64,000 nt of DNA, taken from Lunularia cruciata (Eukaryota; Streptophyta; Marchantiopsida; Lunulariales; Lunulariaceae). The stretch is from assembly GCA_948567375.1 (NCBI GenBank), contig OX419760.1:50902001-50966000 (forward strand), given 5' to 3'. How positions within the stretch are numbered: the first letter of the stretch is position 1; every line of letters starts with the position of its first letter. Positions 43,298-54,012 of the stretch are shown here, one piece after another. The translations under genes were made by a program, and so were the position numbers. The notes beneath the pieces are model-generated. The model saw only the letters and a list, made by a program, of their open reading frames with translations. It was not told where the DNA came from and searched no databases.

Positions 43298-44709
43298 AAA
43301 AACAACCGCTTGGGAAGGATATCTTCATGGATGAAGAGATGGCTGAAGAAGAAACTCAACAAACATATAGAGGAAGTGGGAAGGATAAAAGAGGTAAATC
43401 ACCTACTTACAAACTCCAAATCTGAGATTGAAGCCATGACTCACATGGGGAAGACTTTGGAAGATAGGATCTTGAATAGGGAGGTAGAATTTACACTTGG
43501 AGAAGTACTTAGCATTTCTAAGAGGGAGTTTTATGGGGTGATTATTCATATAATCATGAAGAAGTGCTATGTAGTAGAAAGGTCTATTTTTCTTGAATTT
43601 TAGACTACAAAATTTTATCAAGGGAAGGTAGGAGAGAATAGATGTGCCAAATGCTTTCATTTCAAAGCTATCCATAAAAGTTGCAAGGTAAAATTTGAGG
43701 ATGAAGTTGGAGCCAAGGAGGAAAGGAGTCATTTTAGCCACAATCATTGGGCAAGAGCTACAACAAAAACACTAATGAAGTTGGAAGGCTTTGATGAGCC
43801 GATTGTAGCTTTGATTGATAATGGTTCTAAGTTGAATCTGATTTCTAAGGATTTGTATGATAAGGGGGTATTGCCTATAGATAATAATTATGATTCAAAG
43901 GTCAAAAGGGTAAATAATAGTATAAGTGAGCTGTATGGAGCTACTCGTAATGTCAAGGTGACTATTAAGAATGTTAAAGCCTTCCAAAACCTCTTTATCT
44001 ATGAGAAAGCTAGATATCAAATCTTGTTAGAGCAACCTTATATTAATGGACCTAAGGATGGAGACTAAGGTTTTGGATGATGGATCTGCATATGCCTAGA
44101 TAAGGAGTAGGGATGGCATAAAAGCTATTCAATTTTTGACTATTTATGCCACCCATCACAAGAATAGGGAAAAATTGAAGAATGTGTCTTTATCCATGAT
44201 CTTGAGGCATTTTTTTGATCTTCCCAATGAAGTGGATTTTGAGGAGTGCCATTAGAAAGTGGGAATTTGGTGGTAGTGAGTATCATGGATTCTTGCTTCA
44301 GAAGGACAAAGAGAAGCTCTTTTGTAGAGGTTTTGCATGTGACACACAAGATGGTAGTGTGTCATTTACTAGAGTGGAAGAATTGGGAAGGGAATGAAGA
44401 CTGTAAAAATTATGCAAAGTGTGTTGGTAGAAGAAGAAGAGATGGAAGAGGGAGAATTTGTATCAAGGGTTTTAGAGGAGCATTATTTCTGAGATGATTT
44501 GAGTAAGTTGTCCAAGATCTACAATGATTCTATGCGGATGAGGGAGAAAAAAATATACATAAATTCTCAATGTAGGTTTGTGATGTAGTAGATGATTTTT
44601 GCAAAAAGGAGAGATTTTTGGAGATCAAGAGGCAATGGTTGAGACAAAGTATAAAACTGTTGACAAGAAGGTACAACCAATTTCTCAGCTACTACATGTG
44701 GATTGACTT

Positions 44710-44876
44710 CACTTTAGGCTCCGGTGCATGTCTCTCTTCTACTCATGTTTGCATCTTTGATGACCTAGCTTCCTCACTATTATCTCTTCCTTTATTCTCC
44801 TCTACCACGACATCATACTTGACTTTTGCAATGTAAGCATGAATGAATGTAGAATCAAGAGGATCATCCCAAGTTG
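44710..44876 (-). repeat. Inverted repeat arm 2 in element D
   Basis: On the minus strand it codes for WDDPLDSTFIHAYIAKVKYD and VEENKGRDNSEEARSSK, matching gag in arm 1 (WDDPIDSKFFHAYIAKAKYD). It lies between the protease and the reverse transcriptase, where gag is not expected. So it is an inverted copy inserted or rearranged within D. Confidence 0.75.
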
Positions 44877-45485
44877 TTGTGGACAATAGTTGGGATAGAC
44901 AACAAAGGAGAAAAGTCTTAGAGAACATGCAAGAGTGGGTCATGCGTTCTCAAAGGAGACTTTGAAGCTATTGAAGATTGGAGAGGGAAATTTTCTTATG
45001 AATAAAGAGAAGAAATCATCTACCAAAATGTTGTCCAAACATGGTAAACCATCTGCTTTTTAGTTATTAGAAACAGGATATGTAGATTCAACCATTGTAT
45101 CACCTATGATCATTTTCACAATTCCACATGTTTATGGAATTTGAGACCAATTTTTGCTCCTAAAGCTCATTTGTCACCACTCATTGCTTTGCTAAATGAG
45201 ACGGTTCAAATTAGAATTTTAGAGCCATCTATACCTCCATATTATAGAAGGTGGTTTCTAGTCCCTAAGAAGAGTAGGAAACTCAAGTTTATACATGATA
45301 TGCAACTTGTGAAAAAAGTTACCATTAAAAACATGGAAGTAGGTCCTATAGTGGAGGAGTTCGCAAAGGAATTTGCTAGTAGGTCCATCAGAGGAACTTG
45401 CTGGTAGGTCCATTAGCTCAACAAGAGACTTGTATTCTAGTTATGATCAACTTCAATTAGTTGATGAGGGCATAGATTTGACAAC

Positions 45486-47366
45486 TGTGGTACCCATATT
45501 TTTCATTTTTGACAAGTTTCAAAGAAGAAGTGCATTGTTGAAACTAAATTGAATCCAAATGGAGTAGAAACCTATGTTTTGATCTGACCAAGGAAGTCGA
45601 CTTCATGTAAGAGGAAGAAGGACTTGGATTGGATTAGATTGGAAGGAGGGCAGACCTGAAGGAGGATTGGATTGAAGGAAGGTTTCTTTGCATTAGAATA
45701 GGAGTTACAAGTCAGGATTGCTACATGGGCCATATATCAATGAAAAAAATCCTAAATCGTGTGTGTTATATCTTGTTGAAAGTGTCTTGTTTGGAGTTTT
45801 CTATTGCCACCAAAGTCGCAGAGTTTGGATGTCTATAGCGGAAGTTACAAGCATTTGAATTTTCTATAGTGTATGGAGTAGTTGAGTGTCTTCGGGTTAG
45901 TGTCTTCATGTTCACAATACTTTGGGTCTATGTTCTTTGGGTCTCTACAACTTTGGGTCAAGAGACTTTGCCTTTGTTTGAAGGTGACCAGATCTGAGGT
46001 AGTTGGACCTTGGAGTGCAGTGAAGGTGATTAAGGGAGTCTTGCTTGAGGCATTAGAGGAAGTTAGAGTATGGAAAGAAGATATTTAGGATACCCATGAC
46101 TTCAATTTCAGTTTTGATTGAAAATAGGATAGAATTAGAAGAGAAATATTAGTAGTGAATAAACCCAAAGTGCAAGATCAGATAGTAAGTGTCTTTGGGT
46201 CAATTACATGAGTGATTAGTGGAAAGTGGGTTACAAATTGAAGGCGTAGATAGTGTACCCATGCTTTCAATGACAATTCTTGATGAGGATATAGTAGAAT
46301 TAGCAAAGGAATTGATCGTAGTTAGACCCAAAGTAAGAGATGTAGGAGTGCAGGTGTCTTCAGATTTAGCACTTGATACTTTAGAGAAGAGTGGGTCAAG
46401 AGAAAATGAGTTAGACAAATTACTCACCAATGCAATTCTAGTCTATAGTGAAGAAGCAATAGAAAAAGTGCAGGATTTGGTAGATGTGGATAGACCTAAA
46501 GAAGAAGAAGTAATAGGCATATCATTGGGTTTGGAAGTTGAAGTAGAGGTAGACATCAAATTGGATTAGGACAATTTTGAGATCAAAAGAGGCAAATATG
46601 AAGAGGTGCATTGTTTGTTTGAATCTATAGGTTGGTAAAGTTGTTAGGAAATAGTTAATGAAGTTAGATAACTGCTGGAAAGCTCTCCCTATTTAGGGGA
46701 GCATTTGCAATATGTTGTTGTTTAGTGCTCATAATTCTAAGAATAGATAAAGCAAAGTGTTGATTTCAATGCTCATCGCTTGAGCTTAATTCCGAGTATC
46801 AATTTTGAGTTTGTAATTGGGAGTGTTTGGAGAATTCTGAAGTGCAAGTCAGTGTGCTTGTTAGATGTTGGATTCTGTAGCCTTGATCTTCATTTTGTGT
46901 GTTTGATCTTGAGTGAAGTGCAATCAGAGCAATGCCTTGATAGATTTGAGAGGAATTGTAGTGTTGGTAGTATTCTGCAATCATGATTATAGCCTAGTGC
47001 TAATGTGAAGCAATTTTGATTGAGGAAGTTGTGTCTTCAATGGAAGGGTGGAACACAATTCTGAGGTGAAGTTGTTTTGCAATGAATTGTCATTTTTGGG
47101 AGAGACTAAATCATCATAATCAAGATTATTTGGAAAGTTTGATGGAGTTGTGATTATGATTGACAAATTGTTGTGATAAGACTGCAAGTTAGTGTTTGTT
47201 ACTCTCTTTTGGGTATGGTTTCTACCTGAGAGATTAAAAACACAACCAAGAAGAATTAAGATTGTTATTGTTTGCTTCAAATTTGATTAATTTTGACTAG
47301 TATCTCTACGGGAACAAACTTTATTTACTTGATTACCGCAAAAGTGATATTTATTGGGTTGTCACA
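45486..47366 (+). mobile_element. Solo giant-family LTR, internally deleted (1881 bp)
   Basis: It begins TGTGGTACCCATATTTTTC and ends GGGTTGTCACA, with flanks ACAAC (45481-45485) and ACAAT (47367-47371). Without it, element D's reverse transcriptase reads directly through DLTTMKMPLGL, so the boundaries are secure. It lacks most of the LTR-encoded N-terminal domain. A remnant of the encoded tail is open at 46219-46569 (VRDVGVQVSSDLALDTLEKS, ending LGLEVEVEVDIKLD). The tail appears partly duplicated, with a decayed unit just before it (about 46150-46220). The second TATA region is changed (CTATTTAGG near 46690). Confidence 0.85.
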
Positions 47367-47606
47367 ACAATAATGAAAATGCCATTAGGGTTGATAAATA
47401 TGTATAACTTACCCCAAGAAGCCAAAAATTCTATAGCCCATATAGTGAGTGGTATGCACAGGGTTTTGTGGGACTTCATTCAAAGAAAACTATGCCTTTC
47501 TTGGATAATGTACCTATCAAAGGATGTGTAGAAATATAAAAGCATGAGAGAGTGGATACACCAAATTCCAAAAAATTTGTTGCATATAATATCATGGAAA
47601 AGATTG
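47367..47606 (+). pseudogene. Element D reverse transcriptase, continued
   Basis: It continues from 45485 with MKMPLGLINMYNLPQEAKNS, then VLWDFIQRKTMPFLDNVPIKGC. LDN replaces the usual catalytic LDD or LDDI; the YxDD-equivalent is damaged. The similarity ends near 47606, where sequence of an E-like element begins. Confidence 0.75.
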
Positions 47607-49040
47607 TAAGAGTACAAACGTGACTCTAACCATTTAAGAGTAGCCAACCATAGGTAAAAAAATGGTTCATGTTGCTCTATGATATCTATTGCATGATCAA
47701 ATGCCAAGGTGCATATAAATAAACTTTCATGGATAGTTTATTCATCAATTGAAAGTTTATCCCCATCACTAACTATTTGATGAAGGTAATTTCTCCATCA
47801 CAATACTAATACTCTCACCAAGATCCTTCATGAAAGTCTCCAAAAGTGCTATTAATCCACTACACTCATGCCCTTTTGGAAATCCTTCTACTTTACAACC
47901 TCACACAACTCCTTGGTTTTAGATCTTCTCCCTCCCAATCTTGGTGAAAAAGGTCCAACATGTAATCCCAAGTCAAGTAGACCTCTGCTTTACTTCAATC
48001 TCTTGCTCTTAAAGGTCAATAGATATGAAACTTCCTTATAAAAAGCACTTAAAATCACTCTTTCCAGCAAGAGGTGTAGGTTTTTGGATTCTCTCAACAC
48101 TCTCTTCAAATTTTATTCAATTTTTTTTCAAATCAACCCCTACAAATCACTTCACACCATTGGGGAGCCTTTCACAACCACAACTTCTATCCTTGATGGT
48201 GCTCCATACTCCCAAGATGAGTATAATCACTCAAACATGTTTTTGGTTGTTCTCAGTTCATCATGCATGACGACTCAATTCCTTAGATTTGACCCTTCTT
48301 CACAATCTAAATCAACCCTCCCAATTGGTAACTCAAAACCCTCTGAAATTTTGCATACCCAATCCCCACTCTAGGAAATCATTCCCTAATAAACGTTAGC
48401 TCCTTTCATCTAGCCATTTTTCCACAAAACCTCTCTATGTATCACACATCTTCCTAGATTTGATCTAAAACCACCCCTCACTTAACAAATTTCTATGCTT
48501 GAATGATCCTTTCCTAATTCTTTGGCCAGATGGCCTAATATATTTCACTGAATTTTCTTGAAAAGTTTCAGAATAATTCAATGAAAAATGAAGAAAAAGG
48601 AAAACTTCGTAAAAAATCCCAAAGAGCATGCAGTTTGCAAGAATAGTTTACCTTGCCACCTTCCAAAAGTTCTTGCTTGATGTGTGTAGCAGCTCTCATA
48701 GTAATTCTAAGTGTCTTAACTGAAAAATAACCCAAAATATCATCTATATAAAATCTCAAGTCTTGCTCTTAAACTTGAAGTTTTGTCCAAAATCACCCAA
48801 ATCTCTAAAATTTGAGGTCCACCTCAAACAATCTGTCCAATTCCTTTCATGTGTATAAGATGTGCAATATCACCTCAAAAAGATCATAATGAACTATAGA
48901 TCATACAATGGGTCTAAGTTCTATAACATAAGTTCAGCCCTCTCCTCCGCTAATGTTTTCACTAAATGAACTTGCATAGACTCTTTTTGTCTAATATACA
49001 AATTCACCATGGAACATTATCTTGCCTCTTAGAGAGGTCC
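47607..49040 (-). mobile_element. Truncated old relative of element E: leader and extra-ORF remnant
   Basis: The sequence aligns with 23700-25180 of element E (leader and zinc-knuckle ORF), read on the minus strand, but with many substitutions and indels. It stops at the place where gag-pol would begin, so gag-pol and the 3' LTR are missing. The extra ORF can be followed at about 47780-48270 but is broken. On the right it is cut at 49040 by chromovirus C, which inserted in the primer-site region; the target duplication GGTCC is at 49036-49040. The 5' LTR lies beyond C at 54754-55452. Confidence 0.8.
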
Positions 49041-49487
49041 TATAAAGACCGAATCCGAGGAGAGAAATAGGAGAATGGAAACTCACATTGAGACACTTGA
49101 ATGAGGGAAACTCCAAATGCCTAGCATGAGCTTTGGCTTTGGTATTTATAGGTAGCATACAAGGCCCTTGAGAAGCTTCTCAAGAAGCTTCCTCAAGCCG
49201 CTTTCTTAGAGTGCAAGCCAAGTTAGCTAGGAAACTTCTCAAGAAGCTTCCTTCTAGAAGCCACCTTCTTGGCGTGCAAGCTAAGCTAGTTGGAAGCTTC
49301 TAGAAGCTTCCTTCTAGACGCTACTTACTTAAGGTGCAAGCTTAGCTAACCGGGAAGCTTCCCAAGAAGCTTCCTAGATACTTCTAGAATATTCTAGGCT
49401 ACTTTGTCTTATGTGCTACTTCATAAGCCCGACTACTTTGTCGTTAATCTCCCAACTAACTTTGTCGCTAAACTCCATATTGTAACA
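49041..49487 (-). repeat. Chromovirus C 3' LTR with heat-shock element array
   Basis: In element orientation it starts TGTTACAATATGGAG. A TATA box (CTATAAATACC on the minus strand, 49141-49151) lies downstream of many GAAGCTTC/TTCTAGAA units spread over 49160-49400. Confidence 0.9.
49293..49310 (-). promoter_or_regulatory. Perfect four-unit heat-shock element, 3' LTR of C
   Basis: GAAGCTTCTAGAAGCTTC holds four alternating nGAAn units in register. It lies about 145 bases upstream of the LTR TATA box in element orientation. Another three-unit element, TTCTAGAATATTC, is at 49382-49394. Confidence 0.65.
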
Positions 49488-49529
49488 TATTCCCCTGCCG
49501 CTAGTTGGTGACGTCCTCGTCGCCAGTGA

Positions 49530-49960
49530 AGCTTCAAATTCCTGGATGGCCGTCCGTGCATTCTGGAGGTGAGAAAGAGGCTCCCAGGTGGCATCATGAA
49601 GGGGATACCCTTTCCAAAGGACCTTGTACTCCGTATGTTGGCGACGGCCTTGTTGGATATGGCAACGCGCAAGGATACGATCAACTTTGTACTCCTCATG
49701 ATCATTGATAGGGACAAGAAGAGGGGGAGGTTGGAATCAAGAAGAAAAGGAAGAGGGGTTAGGAACAAAGGGTTTCAACTTGGAAACATGAAAGATAAGA
49801 TGGACACGCATGTGACAAGGTAAGGCAAGTTGATAAGCAACATGAGAGACAATTTGGGTGATATCAAAGGGTCCTATCCAGTTAGGGGCAAGTTTACCAA
49901 CTTGGGTATCAAGTGGGAGAGGGAGGTTACTGGAGGATAGCATGACTTTATCACCAACTT
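49530..49960 (-). pseudogene. Chromovirus C integrase C-terminus and chromodomain
   Basis: On the minus strand the C-terminal integrase module (GKLAPNWIGPFDITQIV near 49890, HLIFHVSKLKPFVPN near 49800) is followed by a chromodomain (YKVDRILARCHIQQG near 49700, then EYKVLWKGYPLHDATWEPLSH near 49640-49580). Chromodomains bind histone marks and direct integration into heterochromatin. The aromatic and WEP positions typical of the fold are present. Frameshifts break continuity with the rest of pol around 49740. The domain is also present, decayed, in the remnant at 4083-4205. Confidence 0.8.
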
Positions 49961-50780
49961 CAAAGGTGAGATCACGACGATGGTGGTCCGTATATTGTTT
50001 TTGGCGATTCTAAGCAACAAGGAGGTGAGACTTGGCTTGTTGGAGCGATTGGGATATAGTGGTCAAGAATGTGGAAGATTGAGGAACCTAAGATGGAGGG
50101 GGAGCAAGAAGAGAATCTGGAACAAGCGGATCTTGACCAAAATTGAGAAAGAAGGGAGAAAATCCGGTGCTTGCCTGTTTGGAATTGTTGTAGGCAAATT
50201 CTGCAGCTGCAAGACATTCATTCCAATTGGTATGGTGGACATTGACAAAGGCCCGCAACATATCCTCCAATGTACAATTTGCACATTTGGTTTGTCCATC
50301 AGTTTGAGGATGATAGGCCGTGGACAAAGCAAGCTTGGTGCCGAGTATCTAGAAGAGTGTTTGCCAAAACTTCCCGGTAAATCAAGGATCACGGCCAGAG
50401 ATGAGTACACGTGGCATCCCATGATGCTTGAAGACATTGTCAAAGTGGATTTGCGCTAAGGTTGGGGCATCTACGGTATTACAGGTTGGTGCCAAGTGGA
50501 TTTGCTTACTAAAATTTTCCACAAACACCACGATTGCGGTGTGTCCTTGTTTTGTCTTTGGCAAGGATGTGATGAGATCCAAGCTCACATGCTCCCAATA
50601 AGCGGATGGAATGGCAAGTGGTTGAAGGAGTCCACTTGGCTTCTGGTTACTGGCCTTGTTACGTTGGCAGCTCTCACACGATCTGACAAATTCTCAAACA
50701 TCTCGTGTCATGTTGGGCCACCACCATTGACGTTGGAGGGACCCAAGGTCTTGTCCACACCCATGTGACCAGTGATGGGT
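49961..50780 (-). pseudogene. Chromovirus C integrase core
   Basis: The zinc-binding part (TRDVREF near 50700, then CQRNKASNQKPS near 50640) leads to the core: MSLDLITSLPKTKQGHTAIV near 50588 with the first Asp, and GMPRVLISGRDPRF near 50400, where the usual second Asp (SDRD) is Gly. In YHPQTDGQTKCAN (near 50310) the catalytic Glu (TER in related elements) is Lys. The block EDMLRAFVNVHHTNWNE follows. So two of the three catalytic residues are changed and this integrase should be dead. The older copy at 3019-4290 has the same Lys. Confidence 0.82.
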
Positions 50781-50809
50781 AAATCATGGATTTCTTGAAG
50801 GTGCACAAG

Positions 50810-52279
50810 TCAAAGATCACCTTTGGTTGGAACATAGATCCAATCCGCATGGAATAGAAGGCCTTCCTTGAAGGAGAAGGTGTTGTACTCCTTGTCACTT
50901 GTTGTTAAACGACCATGTACCATTTGGAAGAAGGGATCTTGTTGTAGAGCTAACTGAAACTCATTATGGGTCTTGGGGTCAATTGACACCATCGTAATTG
51001 CTGCCGCGATGAGAGGAAGGGACTTCAAATCAGGTCGTTGTGATAGAGCATCAAAGATGACATGGAACCAACCTGGTTTGTACTCAAGTTTGATGTCGAA
51101 CAATTGAAGTTGCTCTTCCCATCGATGATGTCGGCTCTTCATGTGCTCCAAGTGTAAGGTCTGCAACAATGGCTTGTGATCAGTTTGCATGATCACTTGT
51201 TTCCCCAAGAGATAATGCCTCCATACCTTGGTGGCATATACCATTGCAAGTTGTTCCCGATCTCGAGTAGAGTAATTTCTTTTAGCTGTATTTAGTCGGC
51301 GAGACACAAAGGCAATAGGATGTAGCCCATCTGGAAATTCTTGTTGCAACACAGCTCCAATTGCAAAGTTAGAAGCATCAAAATCAACCACACAAGGCAG
51401 TTGAGGATCATATGGTTGAAGAATGCGTCTTGAAGACACCATATGTTTCAACTTCTGGAATGCTTCTTCATGTTTGGTGTTCCACTGGAAGCTTGAGTTC
51501 TTTCCCAAAAGGTCAGTCAATGGTGCAGCCACATGCGCATAATAGTGGATGAACCGCCTGTAAAAACTGGCCAATCCATTGAATGCCCATACTTTTGTAG
51601 CATCCTTTGGGGTAGGCCAATTAGTAATGGCCTTGATCTTTGCTTCCTCCATCTTGATCTCCTCTGATGAGATCTTATGACCTAAGAAGGTAACCTCTTT
51701 TTGCCAAAGAGCACACTTGGACTTCTTGCAGTAAAATTTCCATTTTCATAGTCGTCTTAGGACTTCTCGCACATGATTCACATGTTCTGCCTCTATCTTG
51801 CTATAGATTAAGATATCATCCAAGAACACCACCACTAATCCATCCAATAGTCCATCCAACACCCAATGCATTTGATCCATGAAGACTGCTAGAGCATTAG
51901 TGAGTCCGAAAGGTAGAACTCTCCACTCAAAATGTCCATACCTTGTGCAAAAGGCAGTCTTTTTCACATCCTTTCTATCAATCAGAATTTGCCAATAGCC
52001 GCTAAAAAAATCCAATTTGGAAAAGTAACGTGCTCCACTTAGTTGATCAAGTAAGTCATCGATCCGAGGCAAGGGATATGCATTCTTTGTGGTTTGCTTA
52101 TTGAGCCCACGGTAATCAATACAGAAACGAAGTCCTCCATCCTTCTTTGGAACAAATAGTACCGGTGCTCCCCAAGGAGAGGTACTATGTCGTATGAAAT
52201 CCTTCTCCAACAACTCTATAAGTGTTGTTTGCAACTCCTCTAACTCCTTTGGTGAGAGCCAATAGATTGGTCTACTCAC
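50810..52279 (-). pseudogene. Chromovirus C reverse transcriptase and RNase H
   Basis: Reverse transcriptase runs from about 52279 ([60 protein letters not shown], catalytic [11 protein letters not shown] near 51820). A break at about 51740-51650 precedes an open frame of 280 residues (50810-51652) with the thumb (KVWAFNGLASFYRRFIHYYA), RNase H (CVVDFDASNFAIGAVLQQE, YSTRDREQLAMVYATKVWRHYL, MQTDHKPLLQTL) and the connection to integrase. The LDD active site is intact. It copies the RNA genome to cDNA in the particle. Confidence 0.87.
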
Positions 52280-52483
52280 CAGAGTACTCCTGGCAATAAC
52301 TCAATCTTGAAGGGCATACCTCGACCAGAGGGTAATCCCTTTGGCAGATCATCCAGAAGCACATCTGCAAACTCTTGAACTATCCGATCAACCATTGCTT
52401 GAGGCGGCACTTGGCCCTCCTCAGATTGTTCTTGTGCAATCAGCTTGATCCACCTCGCAAATACAGAGTTATCTTCCTCCAAA

Positions 52484-52660
52484 GCTTGCTCTATGGCTGC
52501 TTCCTTAACAAACTTCCCTTCTAGGGACTCATCTCTCTTCCAAGCATGCTCCATGGTTGCCTTCATGGCAAACTTCCTATCTTGGGACTCATCTCCCTTC
52601 CAGATTTGCTCTATGGCTACCTTCTCGACAAACTTCCTATCTTGGGACTGACTATCCTTA
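52484..52660 (-). repeat. Three tandem 60-bp coding repeats in chromovirus C
   Basis: Three in-frame 20-residue units between protease and reverse transcriptase: SQDRKFVEKVAIEQIWKGDE, SQDRKFAMKATMEHAWKRDE, and SLEGKFVKEAAIEQALEEDN. They are a tandem duplication kept in frame. The third unit leads into the start of the reverse transcriptase region. Confidence 0.85.
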
Positions 52661-52692
52661 GGTGTCTTACTCAGAGGTGCTAGACAACCTAA

Positions 52693-53085
52693 TCAGAAAT
52701 TCCTACCTTGGCGTTGTACTTGAATTTGGCATCGGGTCCAATCAAATTGAACCTTATGACATTCAAGCCAAGGTAGACCCAGAATGATATCATAGTGTAG
52801 AGGTGCCACTACAAACCTCATACACTCCAAATACTCCTTCCCAATCTTGAAGGTAACAGGATGCAAGGTGCGGAATGCAGAACCCTTTCTACCATCCGCC
52901 ATCATCAAACTACTTCCAATCACTAGCTTGATAGGAATACCCAATTCCTTTGCTACTTGCATATACATGCAATTCTCTGAATTTCCAAAATCAACCAAAA
53001 TCATACAACCCCTATTAGATATCATACCTTGCAAGTGAAGCAGACTTGCATAGGTCGAGCCTTCAATCCCATTGGAACTAATCAA
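52693..53085 (-). pseudogene. Chromovirus C protease
   Basis: A 130-residue open stretch with a retropepsin-like fold: MISNRGCMILVDFGNSENCMY holds the active-site Asp (DFGN in place of DSGA), then KEYLECMRFVVAPLHYDIILGLPWLE with the typical ILGLPWL end. The changed active-site loop suggests loss of function. It would cleave the polyprotein. Confidence 0.75.
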
Positions 53086-53099
53086 GCTCCCAATAGGTG

Positions 53100-54012
53100 G
53101 CTCAAAATCTCCTACTGGGATTCCTTGTTTCCCTGATCATTCCGCTCCACAACCTCCACTTGGGCAACTTGTCGAGGTCGTCTATTCTTAAGTGGACATT
53201 CAGCAATGCGATGCCCCAACTGGCGACAATAAAAACAACCACCATTTTGTCATAGTTTCTCCTTGTCTGCCATGCCCAGTGGTCTTTGTTGAATTGCATC
53301 AATCTCCATTGGTGCTGGCTCCTCTACTTGTGTGTAGTGTATTGGTAGGCTTTGTGGGGGTCGAGGTCGAGGTCGAGACCAAGTTGTTGCCACCAAGGAA
53401 TCAAAACGTTCGGCCAACCGCATGGCTTCCTCCAAGTGTTGTGGCTCTCGCATGGTTACCTCTAATTTGGTTCTTGCCTTCAAGCCCCTCACGAATCAAT
53501 CCAGAGCTTCACCTTCCAAAATGTCTGGAATTTGCATGATGGTGTTTTGGAACTGTGTGATGTAACTTCTTACAGAGCCAATCTATTTCAACTTTGCCAA
53601 CTTATCCCGTGCAGCTTGTGTGGCATTTATAGCTTGGAACCAACTAATTATTGCGCTCTTGAATTCTGCCCATGTCAAGATTGGTGCAACCATTTGTCAT
53701 TCAGCTCGCTCCACTCAAAATCTCCACCATAGCTTTGCTACTCCAGAAGCCAAGAGAATCTATTTTCGTTCATCTTGTAAATTGGTAGCTTCAAAATAAC
53801 GTTCACAATTGAACACAAAATTCTCCACTGCACCCCGGGAGATTCTTGCCTTCAAATACCTTGGGTTTAGGGAATCTGATCCGATCTTCTCCTTCTCAAA
53901 TTGGTACTCTCTTCACCTGCTCTTGTCGTCGAAGATCTTGTTCATCCAACAATCAAGTAAGGTGCTCGATTTGTTGTTGCATAGCAAGGATTACATCAGG
54001 TATTGCCGCCAT
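53100..54012 (-). pseudogene. Chromovirus C gag
   Basis: From a likely ATG at 54012 (MAAIPDVILAMQQQIEHL) the capsid region can be followed through stops (IQERNN, LEGKNQIRGNHARATTLGGS with a shift; in another frame ARTKLEVTMREPQHLEEAMRLAERFD at 53390-53480). It ends with a zinc knuckle CFYCRQLGHRIAEC near 53195-53240 that is intact. The repeated stops show it is inactive. Confidence 0.7.

Larger units (their letters stand above)
43030..45485 (+). pseudogene. Element D: gag end, protease and reverse transcriptase start
   Basis: After the target duplication this continues D's gag (KYDFMVEENKGRDN at about 43185) and then a retropepsin open for 97 codons at 43775-44068 (ALIDNGSKLNLISKDLYDKG, with Asp at the active site but D-N-G in place of D-S/T-G). 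A block TKYKTVDKKVQPISQ lies near 44650. Reverse transcriptase begins near 44995 (NKEKKSSTKMLSKHGK), with LRPIFAPKAHLSPLIALLNE near 45141, PPYYRRWFLVPKKSRKLKF near 45232, VGPIVEEFAKEFA near 45340, then RDLYSSYDQLQL. This Ty3 lineage is distinct from the others in the window; similar motifs are known from fungal Ty3 elements and some plants. A solo LTR interrupts it at 45486. Confidence 0.75.

Noticed and set aside
49160-49400. CRISPR-like or satellite array from the repeated GAAGCTTC palindromes
   Set aside because: Spacing is irregular, there are no direct repeats with unique spacers, and the context is a plant LTR promoter.
49580-49710. Cellular chromodomain gene
   Set aside because: It is directly downstream of an integrase C-terminus and next to the polypurine tract and LTR, as in chromoviruses.
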